Of a stretch of DNA of 64,000 bases, positions 34,748-43,190 are shown piece after piece. Location of the stretch: assembly GCF_039595395.1 (NCBI RefSeq), contig NZ_JBCNLP010000006.1, positions 1,245,001 through 1,309,000 on the forward strand, given 5' to 3'. The translations under genes were made by a program, and so were the position numbers. Position 1 is the first letter of the stretch. Every line of letters starts with the position of its first letter. The notes under the pieces are model-generated. The model saw only the letters and a program-made list of their open reading frames with translations, was not told the DNA's origin and did no database searches. This DNA is from Novosphingobium sp. (GTDB lineage: Bacteria; Pseudomonadota; Alphaproteobacteria; Sphingomonadales; Sphingomonadaceae).

Positions 34748-37107
34748 AGACGCCGTTTCGCACGCTGCTTGCCCTTCTCGCCAGCACCACCCTTGTTGCA
34801 CCGACGCTGGCCCTTGCTCGGGATGGCGCGCGGGATGCAGCGCCTCAGCGGGAGGCGCTCGCCGATCTGGTCAACCCGCTCATGGGCACGGATTCCGACC
34901 ATGAACTGTCCTATGGCAACACCTATCCGGCGGTTGCCGTGCCATGGGGCATGAACTTCTGGTCGCCCGTCACCGGCAAGCCCGGCAGCGGCTGGGGCTA
35001 CATGTACCATGACAAAAAGATCAACGGTATCAAGCAGACCCATCAGCCCAGCCCGTGGATGAACGATTACGCTGCCTTCTCGCTTTTCGCGGAGACCGGC
35101 CCGGTCCGCCTGAAGGAAGATGAACGCGCAAGCTGGTTCAGCCACAAGGCCGAGACCAGCCATCCCTACAGCTACAAGGTCTATCTCGCCGATTACGACG
35201 TGACCGCCGAGGTCGCGCCGACCAACCGCGCCGCGCAGTTCCGCTTCACCTTCCCCAAGAGCGACGACGCACATATCCTGCTCGACGGGCTGGCGGGCGG
35301 ATCGATGGTGACGATCGACCCGGTGCATCGCCGGATCACCGGCTATGTCCGCAACAATCACGGCGGCGTGCCGGACAACTTCCGCAATTATTTCGTCGCC
35401 CAGTTCGACCATGATTTCACCGTCAGCCGCACCTGGGACGACAATTGGCAGATGACCGCCGACCTGACGCGCGAGGGCGGCCATGTCGGCGCGGTGGTCA
35501 GCTTCAAGACGCAGGCTGGTGAACAGGTGGGCGTCAAGGTCGCCTCCTCCTTCATCAGCGCGGAGCAGGCCGAGCGCAATCTGGACAGCGAGATCGGCAA
35601 GGACGATTTCGCCGCCACCGAGGCCAAGGCCAAGGCGGCATGGGAAAGCGAGCTGGGCCGCATCACCGTCAGCGATCCCAGCATCGACAACCGCCGCACC
35701 TTCTATTCGGCAATGTACCGCATGCTGCTGTTCCCCCGCATGTTCCATGAAGTGGATGCCAGCGGCAAGACCGTCCATTACAGCCCCTATGACGGCAAGG
35801 TGCATGATGGCCCGATGTTCACCGACAACGGCTTCTGGGACACATGGCGCGCGGTCTTCCCCTATTTCGCGCTGGTGCGCCCCGATCTCGACAGCCAGAT
35901 CATGCAGGGCCTCGCCAATGCCTATAAGGAGGGCGGCTGGCTGCCCGAATGGATGAGCCCCGGCCAGCGCGATGTGATGATCGGTTCGAACTCGGGCAAC
36001 ATCATTGCCGACGCCTATTTGAACGGCGTGCGCGGCTTCGATGCCGAAACGCTGTATGAGGCGATGGTCAAGAATGCGACCACCTCACAAGGGCGCCCTC
36101 GCGACAAGAGCGGCAATGTCGTCAGCGCGGTCGGCCGCGAGGGCGTCGAATATTACAACAAGCTGGGCTATGTTCCCTATGACGTCGGCATCAATGAGAG
36201 CGCCGCGCGCACGCTGGAATATGCCACCGCCGATTTCTCGCTGTCGCGCTTTGCCGCCGCTCTGGGCAAGACCGAGGATGCGCGCAAATATGCCGCTCAG
36301 GCGCAGAATTACCGCAATGTCTACGATGCCCAATCGGGCTGGATGCGGGGCCGCAACAAGGACGGGAGCTGGATGGCGCCCTTCAACCCCAATGCCTGGG
36401 GCGACGCCTTCACCGAAGGCAATGCGATGCATTACAGCTTCTCGGCGATGCAGGACGTGCAGGGGCTGATCGACCTGTCGGGCGGCGACAAGCCCTTCAC
36501 CGACAAGCTGGATTCGATCTTCACCCGCGCCCCGCTGTTCGACGACAGCTATTACGGCACGGTGATCCACGAAACCCGCGAGATGCAGATCGTCAACATG
36601 GGCCAATATGCCCATGGCAATCAGCCGATCCAGCATATGATCTACCTCTATGACTGGGCCGGGCAGCCGTGGAAGGCGCAAAGCCATGTGCGCGATGTGA
36701 TGGCCAAGCTCTATTCGGCCACGCCCGACGGCTATCCGGGGGATGAGGACAATGGCCAGACCTCGGCCTGGTATGTGTTCTCCGCGCTCGGCTTCTATCC
36801 CGTGACGCCCAGCGTCGGGCAATATGCCATCGGCAGCCCGCTGTTCCGCTCGGTGCGGGTGGCGATGCCGGGCGGAAAGGCGCTGACCATCGAGGCACAG
36901 AACAACGGGCCGAAGAACGTCTATATCCAGTCGGTGACGCTCAACGGCAAGGCCCATGCCAAGCCCTGGTTCACGCGCGAGGCACTGCAGGGCGGCGGCA
37001 CGATCCGCTTCGTGATGGGCCCCACGCCCAACAAGCAATGGGGCGCGGCCAAAGCCGATGCGCCCTTCTCGATGAGCGCGCCTGCCGCGCAGGCAGGGCG
37101 CAAATGA
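34744..37107 (+). CDS. GH92 glycosidase, catalytic Glu replaced by Gln
   Basis: 787 residues, starting at TTG 34744, which overlaps the GH43-like stop; AAAGGAGAC just upstream supports it. A signal peptide ends near LALA. The N-terminal beta-sandwich begins with the classic LVNPLMGTDSD block; the barrel has FTDNGFWDTWRAVFP (near residue 360-375), YPGDEDNGQTSAWY with the catalytic-base Asp pair and GQPWKAQ. The position normally occupied by the general-acid Glu of GNEP is Gln: GNQP, Q627 (base 36622). It is a much more typical GH92 than the first copy apart from this. It may act on mannosyl phosphate or another linkage with a good leaving group. Confidence 0.9.
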   Translation: MKTPFRTLLALLASTTLVAPTLALARDGARDAAPQREALADLVNPLMGTDSDHELSYGNTYPAVAVPWGMNFWSPVTGKPGSGWGYMYHDKKINGIKQTHQPSPWMNDYAAFSLFAETGPVRLKEDERASWFSHKAETSHPYSYKVYLADYDVTAEVAPTNRAAQFRFTFPKSDDAHILLDGLAGGSMVTIDPVHRRITGYVRNNHGGVPDNFRNYFVAQFDHDFTVSRTWDDNWQMTADLTREGGHVGAVVSFKTQAGEQVGVKVASSFISAEQAERNLDSEIGKDDFAATEAKAKAAWESELGRITVSDPSIDNRRTFYSAMYRMLLFPRMFHEVDASGKTVHYSPYDGKVHDGPMFTDNGFWDTWRAVFPYFALVRPDLDSQIMQGLANAYKEGGWLPEWMSPGQRDVMIGSNSGNIIADAYLNGVRGFDAETLYEAMVKNATTSQGRPRDKSGNVVSAVGREGVEYYNKLGYVPYDVGINESAARTLEYATADFSLSRFAAALGKTEDARKYAAQAQNYRNVYDAQSGWMRGRNKDGSWMAPFNPNAWGDAFTEGNAMHYSFSAMQDVQGLIDLSGGDKPFTDKLDSIFTRAPLFDDSYYGTVIHETREMQIVNMGQYAHGNQPIQHMIYLYDWAGQPWKAQSHVRDVMAKLYSATPDGYPGDEDNGQTSAWYVFSALGFYPVTPSVGQYAIGSPLFRSVRVAMPGGKALTIEAQNNGPKNVYIQSVTLNGKAHAKPWFTREALQGGGTIRFVMGPTPNKQWGAAKADAPFSMSAPAAQAGRK

Positions 37108-38525
37108 ACCGTCGTGATGTGATGATCGGGGCCGGCGCGCTGGCGGTGACGGCGGCGATGCCGCTGCGCGCGGCGGAGCCTCTGATTTCGAAGCGCCCTC
37201 CCCCCAGCGCCCGCCGTTTCACCAGCCGCGCGGTCGAGCAGGAAATCCTGCGGGTCCGCGCCCAGATCGCCGACCCCGAACTCGCCTGGATGTTCGAGAA
37301 TTGCTATCCGAACACGCTCGACACCACGGTCAAGCTCGGCACAGTCGATGGCAAGCCCGATGCCTTTGTCATCACCGGCGACATCAATGCGCTATGGTTG
37401 CGCGACAGCTCGGCGCAAATACAGACCTATGTCCATCTGGCCCCGCAGGATGCGGATCTGCGCCGTGTCTTCCACGGGCTGATCCAGCGGCAGGCGCGCT
37501 GCATCCTGATCGATTCCTACGCCAACGCCTTTATGGAAGACCCCACCGCGCCATCGAGCCTGTCCGCACTTGGCGACAAAACCGACATGAAGCCCGGCGT
37601 GGCGGAGCGGAAGTGGGAGATCGACTCCCTCTGCTATCCGATGCGCCTCGCCCATGGGTACTGGAGCGCCACGCGCGACAAGGCGCCTTTCGATGCGCTA
37701 TGGGCACAGGCGATGGCGCGCGCCGTCGCCACCTTCCGCGAGCAGCAGCGCAAGGTGGGCCCCGGCCCCTATCATTTCCAGCGCGTCGACAAATCGCCGA
37801 CCGAGACGCTGATGCTGGACGGTTACGGTACGCCGACGCGCAAGGTCGGGCTGATCCATTCGGGGTTCCGCCCGTCTGACGACGCCACGGTGCTGCCCTT
37901 CCTGATCCCCTCGAACCTCTTCGCCGTTTCGGCGCTCAGGATGCTGGCGCAGGTTCACAATGAGGCACGGGGTGATGCTGCTGCCGCAAATGACTGTTTG
38001 ACCCTCGCCACCGAGGTCGAGGCGGCGCTGAACGCCTATGGCCGCATGCCCGATGGTCAGGGCGGCGAGGTCTGGGCCTATGAGACGGATGGCTTCGGCA
38101 ATTCGATCTTCATGGACGACGCCAATGTGCCGAGCCTGTGCGGTCTTGCCCTGCTCGGCGCGGCGGATCGCAACGATCCGCTGTTCCGGCGCACCGCAGC
38201 GCTGGCCTGGAGCCCGCGCAACCCCTTCTTTTTCGAAGGAAAGGCCGCGCAGGGCATCGGTGGCCCGCATGTCGGCCTCGACATGATCTGGCCGATGTCG
38301 ATCATGGTCCACGCGCGCAACAGCGATGACGATGCGACCGTGCTGCAATGCCTGCGCTGGCTGAAAGCAACGCATGCCGGCACCGGCTTCATGCATGAAA
38401 GCTTCAACAAGGACGATCCGAACACCTTCACGCGGCCCTGGTTCGCCTGGGCGAACGGCCTGTTTGGCGAGTTGATCCTCGATACGCTGCAGCGCAAACC
38501 CGCACTTCTCGCCAGCCCCCTCTGA
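37104..38525 (+). CDS. GH125 exo-alpha-1,6-mannosidase
   Basis: 473 residues from ATG 37104, overlapping the GH92 stop as ATGA. The N-terminus has NRRDVMIGAG and an Ala-rich stretch ending in LRAAEP, fitting a Tat signal peptide. The alpha/alpha barrel shows the GH125 (DUF1237) marks: a WLRDSSAQ block near residue 99 with the putative acid, a DSLCYP block near 175, HSGFRPSDDAT near 253 and a GPHVGLDMIWPMSI block near 390-404. GH125 enzymes remove alpha-1,6-linked mannose by inversion. It is the last enzyme gene of the mannoside locus, ahead of a shared terminator with the ROK gene. Confidence 0.9.
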   Translation: MNRRDVMIGAGALAVTAAMPLRAAEPLISKRPPPSARRFTSRAVEQEILRVRAQIADPELAWMFENCYPNTLDTTVKLGTVDGKPDAFVITGDINALWLRDSSAQIQTYVHLAPQDADLRRVFHGLIQRQARCILIDSYANAFMEDPTAPSSLSALGDKTDMKPGVAERKWEIDSLCYPMRLAHGYWSATRDKAPFDALWAQAMARAVATFREQQRKVGPGPYHFQRVDKSPTETLMLDGYGTPTRKVGLIHSGFRPSDDATVLPFLIPSNLFAVSALRMLAQVHNEARGDAAAANDCLTLATEVEAALNAYGRMPDGQGGEVWAYETDGFGNSIFMDDANVPSLCGLALLGAADRNDPLFRRTAALAWSPRNPFFFEGKAAQGIGGPHVGLDMIWPMSIMVHARNSDDDATVLQCLRWLKATHAGTGFMHESFNKDDPNTFTRPWFAWANGLFGELILDTLQRKPALLASPL

Positions 38526-38534
38526 CCCCGAAAC

Positions 38535-38570
38535 GGTCGGCCCGCCCTTCAGGATCAGGCGGGGCCGACC
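38535..38570. terminator. Bidirectional hairpin between GH125 and ROK genes
   Basis: Arms at 38535-38546 and 38558-38570 pair over 12 bp with one bulged base; the loop is 11 nt. It starts 10 bp after the GH125 stop and reaches into the last codons of the convergent ROK gene, so it can end transcription from both sides. Confidence 0.6.
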
Positions 38571-39841
38571 GGATCGCGGGCTTCCCCCTGCCCCGAGGTC
38601 TTCCACAAGGCGCCCGGCTTGGGCAAAAGGAAATGGCTGAAGGGCAGGATCGCCGCGCCGACGGCGGGCGCATCCTCCGACAGGGCCGCGCGCGCGACAG
38701 GCGCCACCGCCGGCAGCAGCGGCGCGCGTGCCTGCATCAGCGCCGCGATCCGCGCCGCCAGCGCATCGAGTTGCGCGGTCGGCAGCCGTCCGCCGAGCAG
38801 GATCGCGGCCGGATTGATCAGGCAGTTGATCGCGTCGAGCGGCACCGTCAGTTGCTGCGCCGCGCGCTCGGTCCAGTCGGCAAGGCAGGCGAGCAGGCCC
38901 GGTTCACTCGCCCCCCGGATCACATCGGCCAGCGCATAGCCCTCACGCTCCAGGCTGCGTGACAGACCCGAGAGCGAGACGAGCGTCTGGATCTGCTCGC
39001 CCGGCGTGGCATCGTGATGGGGCGAGCGCATGAAACCCAGCTCGCCGCTTCGCCCGTCCGCGCCGCGAATATAGGTGCCGTCGATCACCAGACCGCCACC
39101 CAGACCCGAGGAAATCAGGATGTAGAAAAAGCTGTTGTTGCTCTGCCCGTGGCCAAGCTGCATCTCGCCCATGGCGGCGGCGGCGGCGTCATTCTCGACG
39201 AAGACCGGCAGGTCGAGCGGCTGCTCGAACAGCGCCGGAATGTTGATGTTCTCCCAGGCGGCATAGGCCTCCGGGCGGCCCGGCAGATCGACCCGCCCGA
39301 GATCGTCGGGCATCGCCACGCCCAGGCCGACGACCTTGCTCACCTCGACATTCGTGCGCCGCAGCATGTTGCGGATCGACTTGCGATAAAGCGCGCGGAC
39401 CTGATCGGGCAGCGCGAAATCCACCTCCTCGGACACGCGCGCCAGAGTCTCGCCGGAAAAGTCGACCAGCACGATGGTGATATGGTCGCGGTCGATGTTG
39501 ACCCCGATCGAATAGCAGGCGTCGCGCTTCACGATCAGCTTCGTCGGCGGCTGGCCGCGCCCGCCGCGACGCTGCCCGGCCTCCTCGATCAGACCGTCCT
39601 GCAGCAGGCGCTTGGTGATGTTGGCGATGGCGGGGCCGGTCAGCCCGGTGATATGCGCGAGGTCGAAACGGGTGAGCGGCCCCAGCACGCGGATGGCATG
39701 CAGCGTGATGCGCTGGTTGTGATCGGCCGCGCGCTCCAGATTGGTGCCGGACAGGCGTGGTTGCGTCTCCGAGGCCCGGCTCGCGATGGTATGCCGGTTT
39801 CCGGCATCGTCCTGTTCGTTGCGTCCATTCGAATGCCTCAT
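38555..39841 (-). CDS. ROK-family transcriptional regulator
   Basis: 428 residues. A winged helix lies in about residues 42-100 (LTRFDLAHITGLTGPAIANITKRL region), followed by a ROK (sugar kinase-like) domain with a degenerate ATP-binding region and the SGLGGGLVIDG block. The CxCGxxGCxE zinc motif of kinases and NagC/Mlc is absent; HHDATPGEQ stands there instead. The protein is therefore probably a sugar-sensing regulator with no kinase activity. It is convergent with the mannoside enzyme operon and is the only regulator in the locus, so repression relieved by mannose or a phospho-sugar is the simplest model. Confidence 0.87.
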   Translation of the reverse strand: MRHSNGRNEQDDAGNRHTIASRASETQPRLSGTNLERAADHNQRITLHAIRVLGPLTRFDLAHITGLTGPAIANITKRLLQDGLIEEAGQRRGGRGQPPTKLIVKRDACYSIGVNIDRDHITIVLVDFSGETLARVSEEVDFALPDQVRALYRKSIRNMLRRTNVEVSKVVGLGVAMPDDLGRVDLPGRPEAYAAWENINIPALFEQPLDLPVFVENDAAAAAMGEMQLGHGQSNNSFFYILISSGLGGGLVIDGTYIRGADGRSGELGFMRSPHHDATPGEQIQTLVSLSGLSRSLEREGYALADVIRGASEPGLLACLADWTERAAQQLTVPLDAINCLINPAAILLGGRLPTAQLDALAARIAALMQARAPLLPAVAPVARAALSEDAPAVGAAILPFSHFLLPKPGALWKTSGQGEARDPVGPA

Positions 39842-40226
39842 TTTCCTTCGAACGTCCCTTCCAGATGCTCCGACCCCATGCCGCGGTTTAGGATATCGCT
39901 AACCCATGCCTCATTGCATCAACATGGCGTCTGCGAACAGGTAAAATGGCGAAACCGTGCAACAGGCAGCATGGCTGCGCCGTGCACACGGCTAACCCGC
40001 TCGCGCGGGCCAATTTATCCTTCCTCTGCCTTCGTTTTCTGCTTCGGTTCGAAAATATAAATATGATTTACAAATGCAAGCAAAAGCGTGCCGAACCGAC
40101 AGCGCCGGGCATCCCCCGCCCGCTGCCCGAGAGCCCTCTCCTCGGCAAAGCCGGCACGGTGCAAATGGCTTTGCTCCGGGCTCCAGAAGGGCTAATATAT
40201 CGCCAGAACAGCGGGAGGATATGGTC
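39842..40226. other. Divergent intergenic region, ROK gene/methyltransferase-like gene
   Basis: 385 bp with no supported gene. An imperfect palindrome at 39885-39904 has the form GGTT-N3-GATATC-N3-AACC (14 of 20 positions symmetric) about 45 bp upstream of the ROK start, a possible autoregulatory operator. An AT-rich stretch around 40045-40080 probably holds the promoter of the plus-strand gene. The frame open from 40074 is only an upstream extension of that gene. Confidence 0.5.
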
Positions 40227-40988
40227 ATGGTTTCGATGAAGGCAAAGGTGAAAACCACGCTGGCTGCCGCCGCCATGGGAATCACATTCGCAGTCCTGAG
40301 CACGCCAGCCACGGGCGCCGAAGTTCCGGCAGCGGTGACCGACCCAGGCCGCCCCGCTGACGATCGTGCTCTGGACGCGAACCGCCACCCGGCGGAGATC
40401 CTGACATTCCTGAACCTCAAGCCCGGCGATACCATCGCCGACATCTGGCCCGGCGACTATTGGGACCGGCTTTTTTCGACAGCCGTTGGCCCCAAGGGGA
40501 CGGTTTACGCGGTCCATCTGCCTGTGGCTGACAAGGCGGAAAAGGTCGCGACGCCCGCCAATGGCTCCATGCCGGTGGCGGGCCATCCCAATGTCATTGC
40601 GGTCAGCACCGCCCCCACCGAGATGATCCTGCCCCGGAAAGTCGATGTGATCTGGATCCGGCAGAACTACCACGATCTCTACGATCCCTTCATGGGCCCG
40701 GTCGATGTCCCGGCGTTCAACAAGGCCGTCTACCGGGCGCTCAAGCCCGGTGGCCGATTCGTCATCGTCGACCATGTGGCCCCCGAAGGCTCGAAACTTG
40801 CCGCGACCAACACCACACATCGGATCGACCCTGCTGTGGTGAAGGCCGACATGGCCGCCGCCGGCTTTACCTTCGTCGCGGAAAGCCATGCCCTGCGCAA
40901 TCCGGCCGATCCCCATACGGCGCTGGTCTTCGATCCCTCGATCCGTGGCCGTACCGACCAGTTCATCTACGTTTTCAAACGGAAATAA
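40227..40988 (+). CDS. Exported methyltransferase-fold protein
   Basis: 253 residues from ATG 40227, which is 8 bp after a GGAGG; ATG 40221 is too close to it. A signal peptide ends near ATGAE (about residue 30). The rest resembles the predicted methyltransferases of COG4798: a TIADIWPGDYWDRLF block near residue 70, GTVYAVH, and KPGGRFVIVDH near 180. The first block replaces the glycine-rich SAM loop (ExGxGxG) with a WPGDYW sequence. Because SAM is not expected in the periplasm, the protein may bind another ligand. It is convergent with the radical SAM gene; a link to the mannoside locus is not shown. Confidence 0.7.
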   Translation: MVSMKAKVKTTLAAAAMGITFAVLSTPATGAEVPAAVTDPGRPADDRALDANRHPAEILTFLNLKPGDTIADIWPGDYWDRLFSTAVGPKGTVYAVHLPVADKAEKVATPANGSMPVAGHPNVIAVSTAPTEMILPRKVDVIWIRQNYHDLYDPFMGPVDVPAFNKAVYRALKPGGRFVIVDHVAPEGSKLAATNTTHRIDPAVVKADMAAAGFTFVAESHALRNPADPHTALVFDPSIRGRTDQFIYVFKRK

Positions 40989-41018
40989 CGGCGGGAGAAG
41001 CCATGCTGGACGGCTTGC

Positions 41019-43061
41019 CTAAGCTGCCGTCCGGCACAGTTGCTCATCACTGGCCAGACAGATCTGGCAACCGCGGCTGGCGGCAATGCCGTTCGACAAT
41101 TCGGCAAAGATTTTGCGCGCCTGCGGGCTTTCCAGCGCCGCGCGCAGGTTCGCAAAATCGGACAGCTCTCCGAAGGTCGCCGTGCTGTTCATATCCATGC
41201 AGCAGATGCCCAGCTTGCCGGTGGCAAAGATCGCCAAAGAGGGCGCCAGCGTGAAGCCGCAACGGGTCTTGTTGATCAGCTTGCGCTTCACATCCCAGCC
41301 CTTGTCATACTCCAGCAGCAGATTGGCATAGGTCGAAACCGGGCGCGGCGACATGAAGGCCTGCTGCTCCTGCCCGGCCTCATCGTGCCAGCGCAGAATG
41401 GGCAGATGCACGCCATCGTGATGCGAAGCCTTGTAGAAGGCCTTTTCGACGATCTCACGGCTGTTGACCTCGGCCTGTGCCCGGCGCTCCGCAGGGGCGT
41501 TCCGCGCGATGCTGGCGGCAATGGCCTCCCATTTGCGGACATGGGTGAGCATGCGCTCCACCGTGTCGGGGAAGGCCCCGCGCGTTTCCGCCGCGACATT
41601 GGGGTCCTCGGCGCCGTTACAGACCATCTGATACAGGCGCATATGCGTTGCGGCGCCGTCGGTGACCATCTGTTCAAGCAGGCCAGTCACCCGCGACACC
41701 AGCGTATCATAGTCGCCGATCTTGGCGCTGCGGGTCGCGGCGTAGGACTCCTGACTGTCATTATGCAGCGAAACGGCGATGCCTTGCGGATAATTGTGCG
41801 AAAGCTGCTTCAGCTTCTTGTCCACCAGCGTCATGCCATGGGTGGTGAAATAGGTCGGCCAGGGCACCTCTTTCTCGCGCAAATAGGCCAGGATCCGGTC
41901 GATATCGGGATGCAGCAGCGGCTCGCCATAGGCATTGAGCTGCATCGAGCCGACGCTGACATTCTCCGTCAGATCATCGATGGTGCGCTTGATCTGGTCG
42001 AAGGGCTGCCATTGCCGCGAATCCTCGCGATGCATATCCGGGCAGAAGGTGCATTTCTGATTGCAGTAGTTGGTGATCTCCAGCCAGACGATGTCGACAT
42101 GCGGGCGATCACGCCGCACGGGATAGGCGGGGACAGACTGTTCGACGAAAGGCGCGAAATAGGCGCGCGCGCCGGCAAGATGATGCGCCTCGACGCTGGC
42201 GGCAGCCGGGCCGGTGAGGCCACGTTCCAGACAATCGAGCGCCTCTTGCGCCACAGCGGGATAGGCATGAAGCGCCGGAGCGATACCGCCGCAGATGGTT
42301 GGAATGCCGCCAAAGCCCACCGCCTGCAGAAAAGCCACCAGCACCGCGAAATCCGCGCCGATCCCTTCCTTGCTGGCACGGTCGATGGGCAGGGCAATCG
42401 CCACGGCCAGCGCTTCGATGGCCTCGCGCCAGCGGGCCTGCTCGGCCAGATGGCGGGCGAAAGCACGATGCGCCGCCACATCCAATGGCCTCGCATCCAC
42501 GCTGCCAGCCGGGTTTTCAGGATCGACCGTCACCTTCAACCGCGACGGCCACAGAGCGGAAATCGCGCTGTCGATGCCCAGCAGATGGCAGCGCGTGGCA
42601 TGAACCGCCGCCGCGAAACGTGGGTTATGGCGGCTCTGTGCGGCCTTGGTTAGCAGGTCGCAGCCGTTCTCGGGCTGACCGGACGCGCCCAGCAGATGGG
42701 CCATGCAAAGCACCGTGGCATCGGACAAGGCCTTGAGTTCGCCCTGCCCGTCAGGGAAATTGGCGAAATAAAGCATGTTGGAGGCCAGATCGGCGGTGGC
42801 GGGGTCGAGCCCATCAAAGAAGCTCAAGGCTTCGGGCGCCAGCGCATCCGCCTCAAGATCGTCGAGCACATCGACCAGCAGTTCGGCCAGCAAGGGCTGA
42901 GCCTCGGCACCACCCAGCGTCAGACCCTCAGCCTTGAGCAGAGCCATGGTGGCCTGAATCGGATTCGGCCGGTCACCTTTCAGCAGATCGAACGCCCGAT
43001 CGAGGGTGCTTCTCTCACCGTCCAGCAGCGGGGCCGGGGAAAGCTGACCAACATCCTTCAC
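41019..43061 (-). CDS. Radical SAM/SPASM protein with long N-terminal helical region
   Basis: 680 residues, GTG start at 43061 with GGAG 8-9 bp upstream. The radical SAM core begins near residue 322 (VDIVWLEIT) and has CxxxCxxC at C333, C337 and C340. A C-terminal SPASM-like cluster region has Cys near 601, 620 and 621 (CGFT...CCMD) and C665, C668, C676 (GCQIC). Residues 1-320 are Ala/Leu-rich and helical, suggestive of TPR-like repeats for partner or substrate binding, but with no named domain I recognise. No precursor peptide gene is evident nearby. It could modify a peptide or protein; the function is unknown. Confidence 0.8.
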   Translation of the reverse strand: MKDVGQLSPAPLLDGERSTLDRAFDLLKGDRPNPIQATMALLKAEGLTLGGAEAQPLLAELLVDVLDDLEADALAPEALSFFDGLDPATADLASNMLYFANFPDGQGELKALSDATVLCMAHLLGASGQPENGCDLLTKAAQSRHNPRFAAAVHATRCHLLGIDSAISALWPSRLKVTVDPENPAGSVDARPLDVAAHRAFARHLAEQARWREAIEALAVAIALPIDRASKEGIGADFAVLVAFLQAVGFGGIPTICGGIAPALHAYPAVAQEALDCLERGLTGPAAASVEAHHLAGARAYFAPFVEQSVPAYPVRRDRPHVDIVWLEITNYCNQKCTFCPDMHREDSRQWQPFDQIKRTIDDLTENVSVGSMQLNAYGEPLLHPDIDRILAYLREKEVPWPTYFTTHGMTLVDKKLKQLSHNYPQGIAVSLHNDSQESYAATRSAKIGDYDTLVSRVTGLLEQMVTDGAATHMRLYQMVCNGAEDPNVAAETRGAFPDTVERMLTHVRKWEAIAASIARNAPAERRAQAEVNSREIVEKAFYKASHHDGVHLPILRWHDEAGQEQQAFMSPRPVSTYANLLLEYDKGWDVKRKLINKTRCGFTLAPSLAIFATGKLGICCMDMNSTATFGELSDFANLRAALESPQARKIFAELSNGIAASRGCQICLASDEQLCRTAA

Positions 43062-43111
43062 CTTCGTTACTCCACATCGTCACGCTATCGTCGATGATGG
43101 ATGAAGGATTT

Positions 43112-43139
43112 TGTTTACCATAATTGGAAGATGTAAACA
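43112..43139. promoter_or_regulatory. Dyad upstream of the radical SAM gene
   Basis: TGTTTAC (43112-43118) and GTAAACA (43133-43139) form a perfect 7-bp dyad with a 14-nt gap in the AT-rich 129-bp region between the radical SAM start (43061) and the LysR stop (43191). It is a candidate operator; no cognate regulator is identified. Confidence 0.45.
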
Positions 43140-43190
43140 TGTGATTCTTCGTAATTAAAATTTTATAGTATTGATATGGGGCGCCCGTCT

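Noticed and set aside
41040..42653. 537-codon plus-strand frame opposite the radical SAM gene
   Set aside because: Antisense to clear CxxxCxxC and SPASM motifs; no family features of its own.
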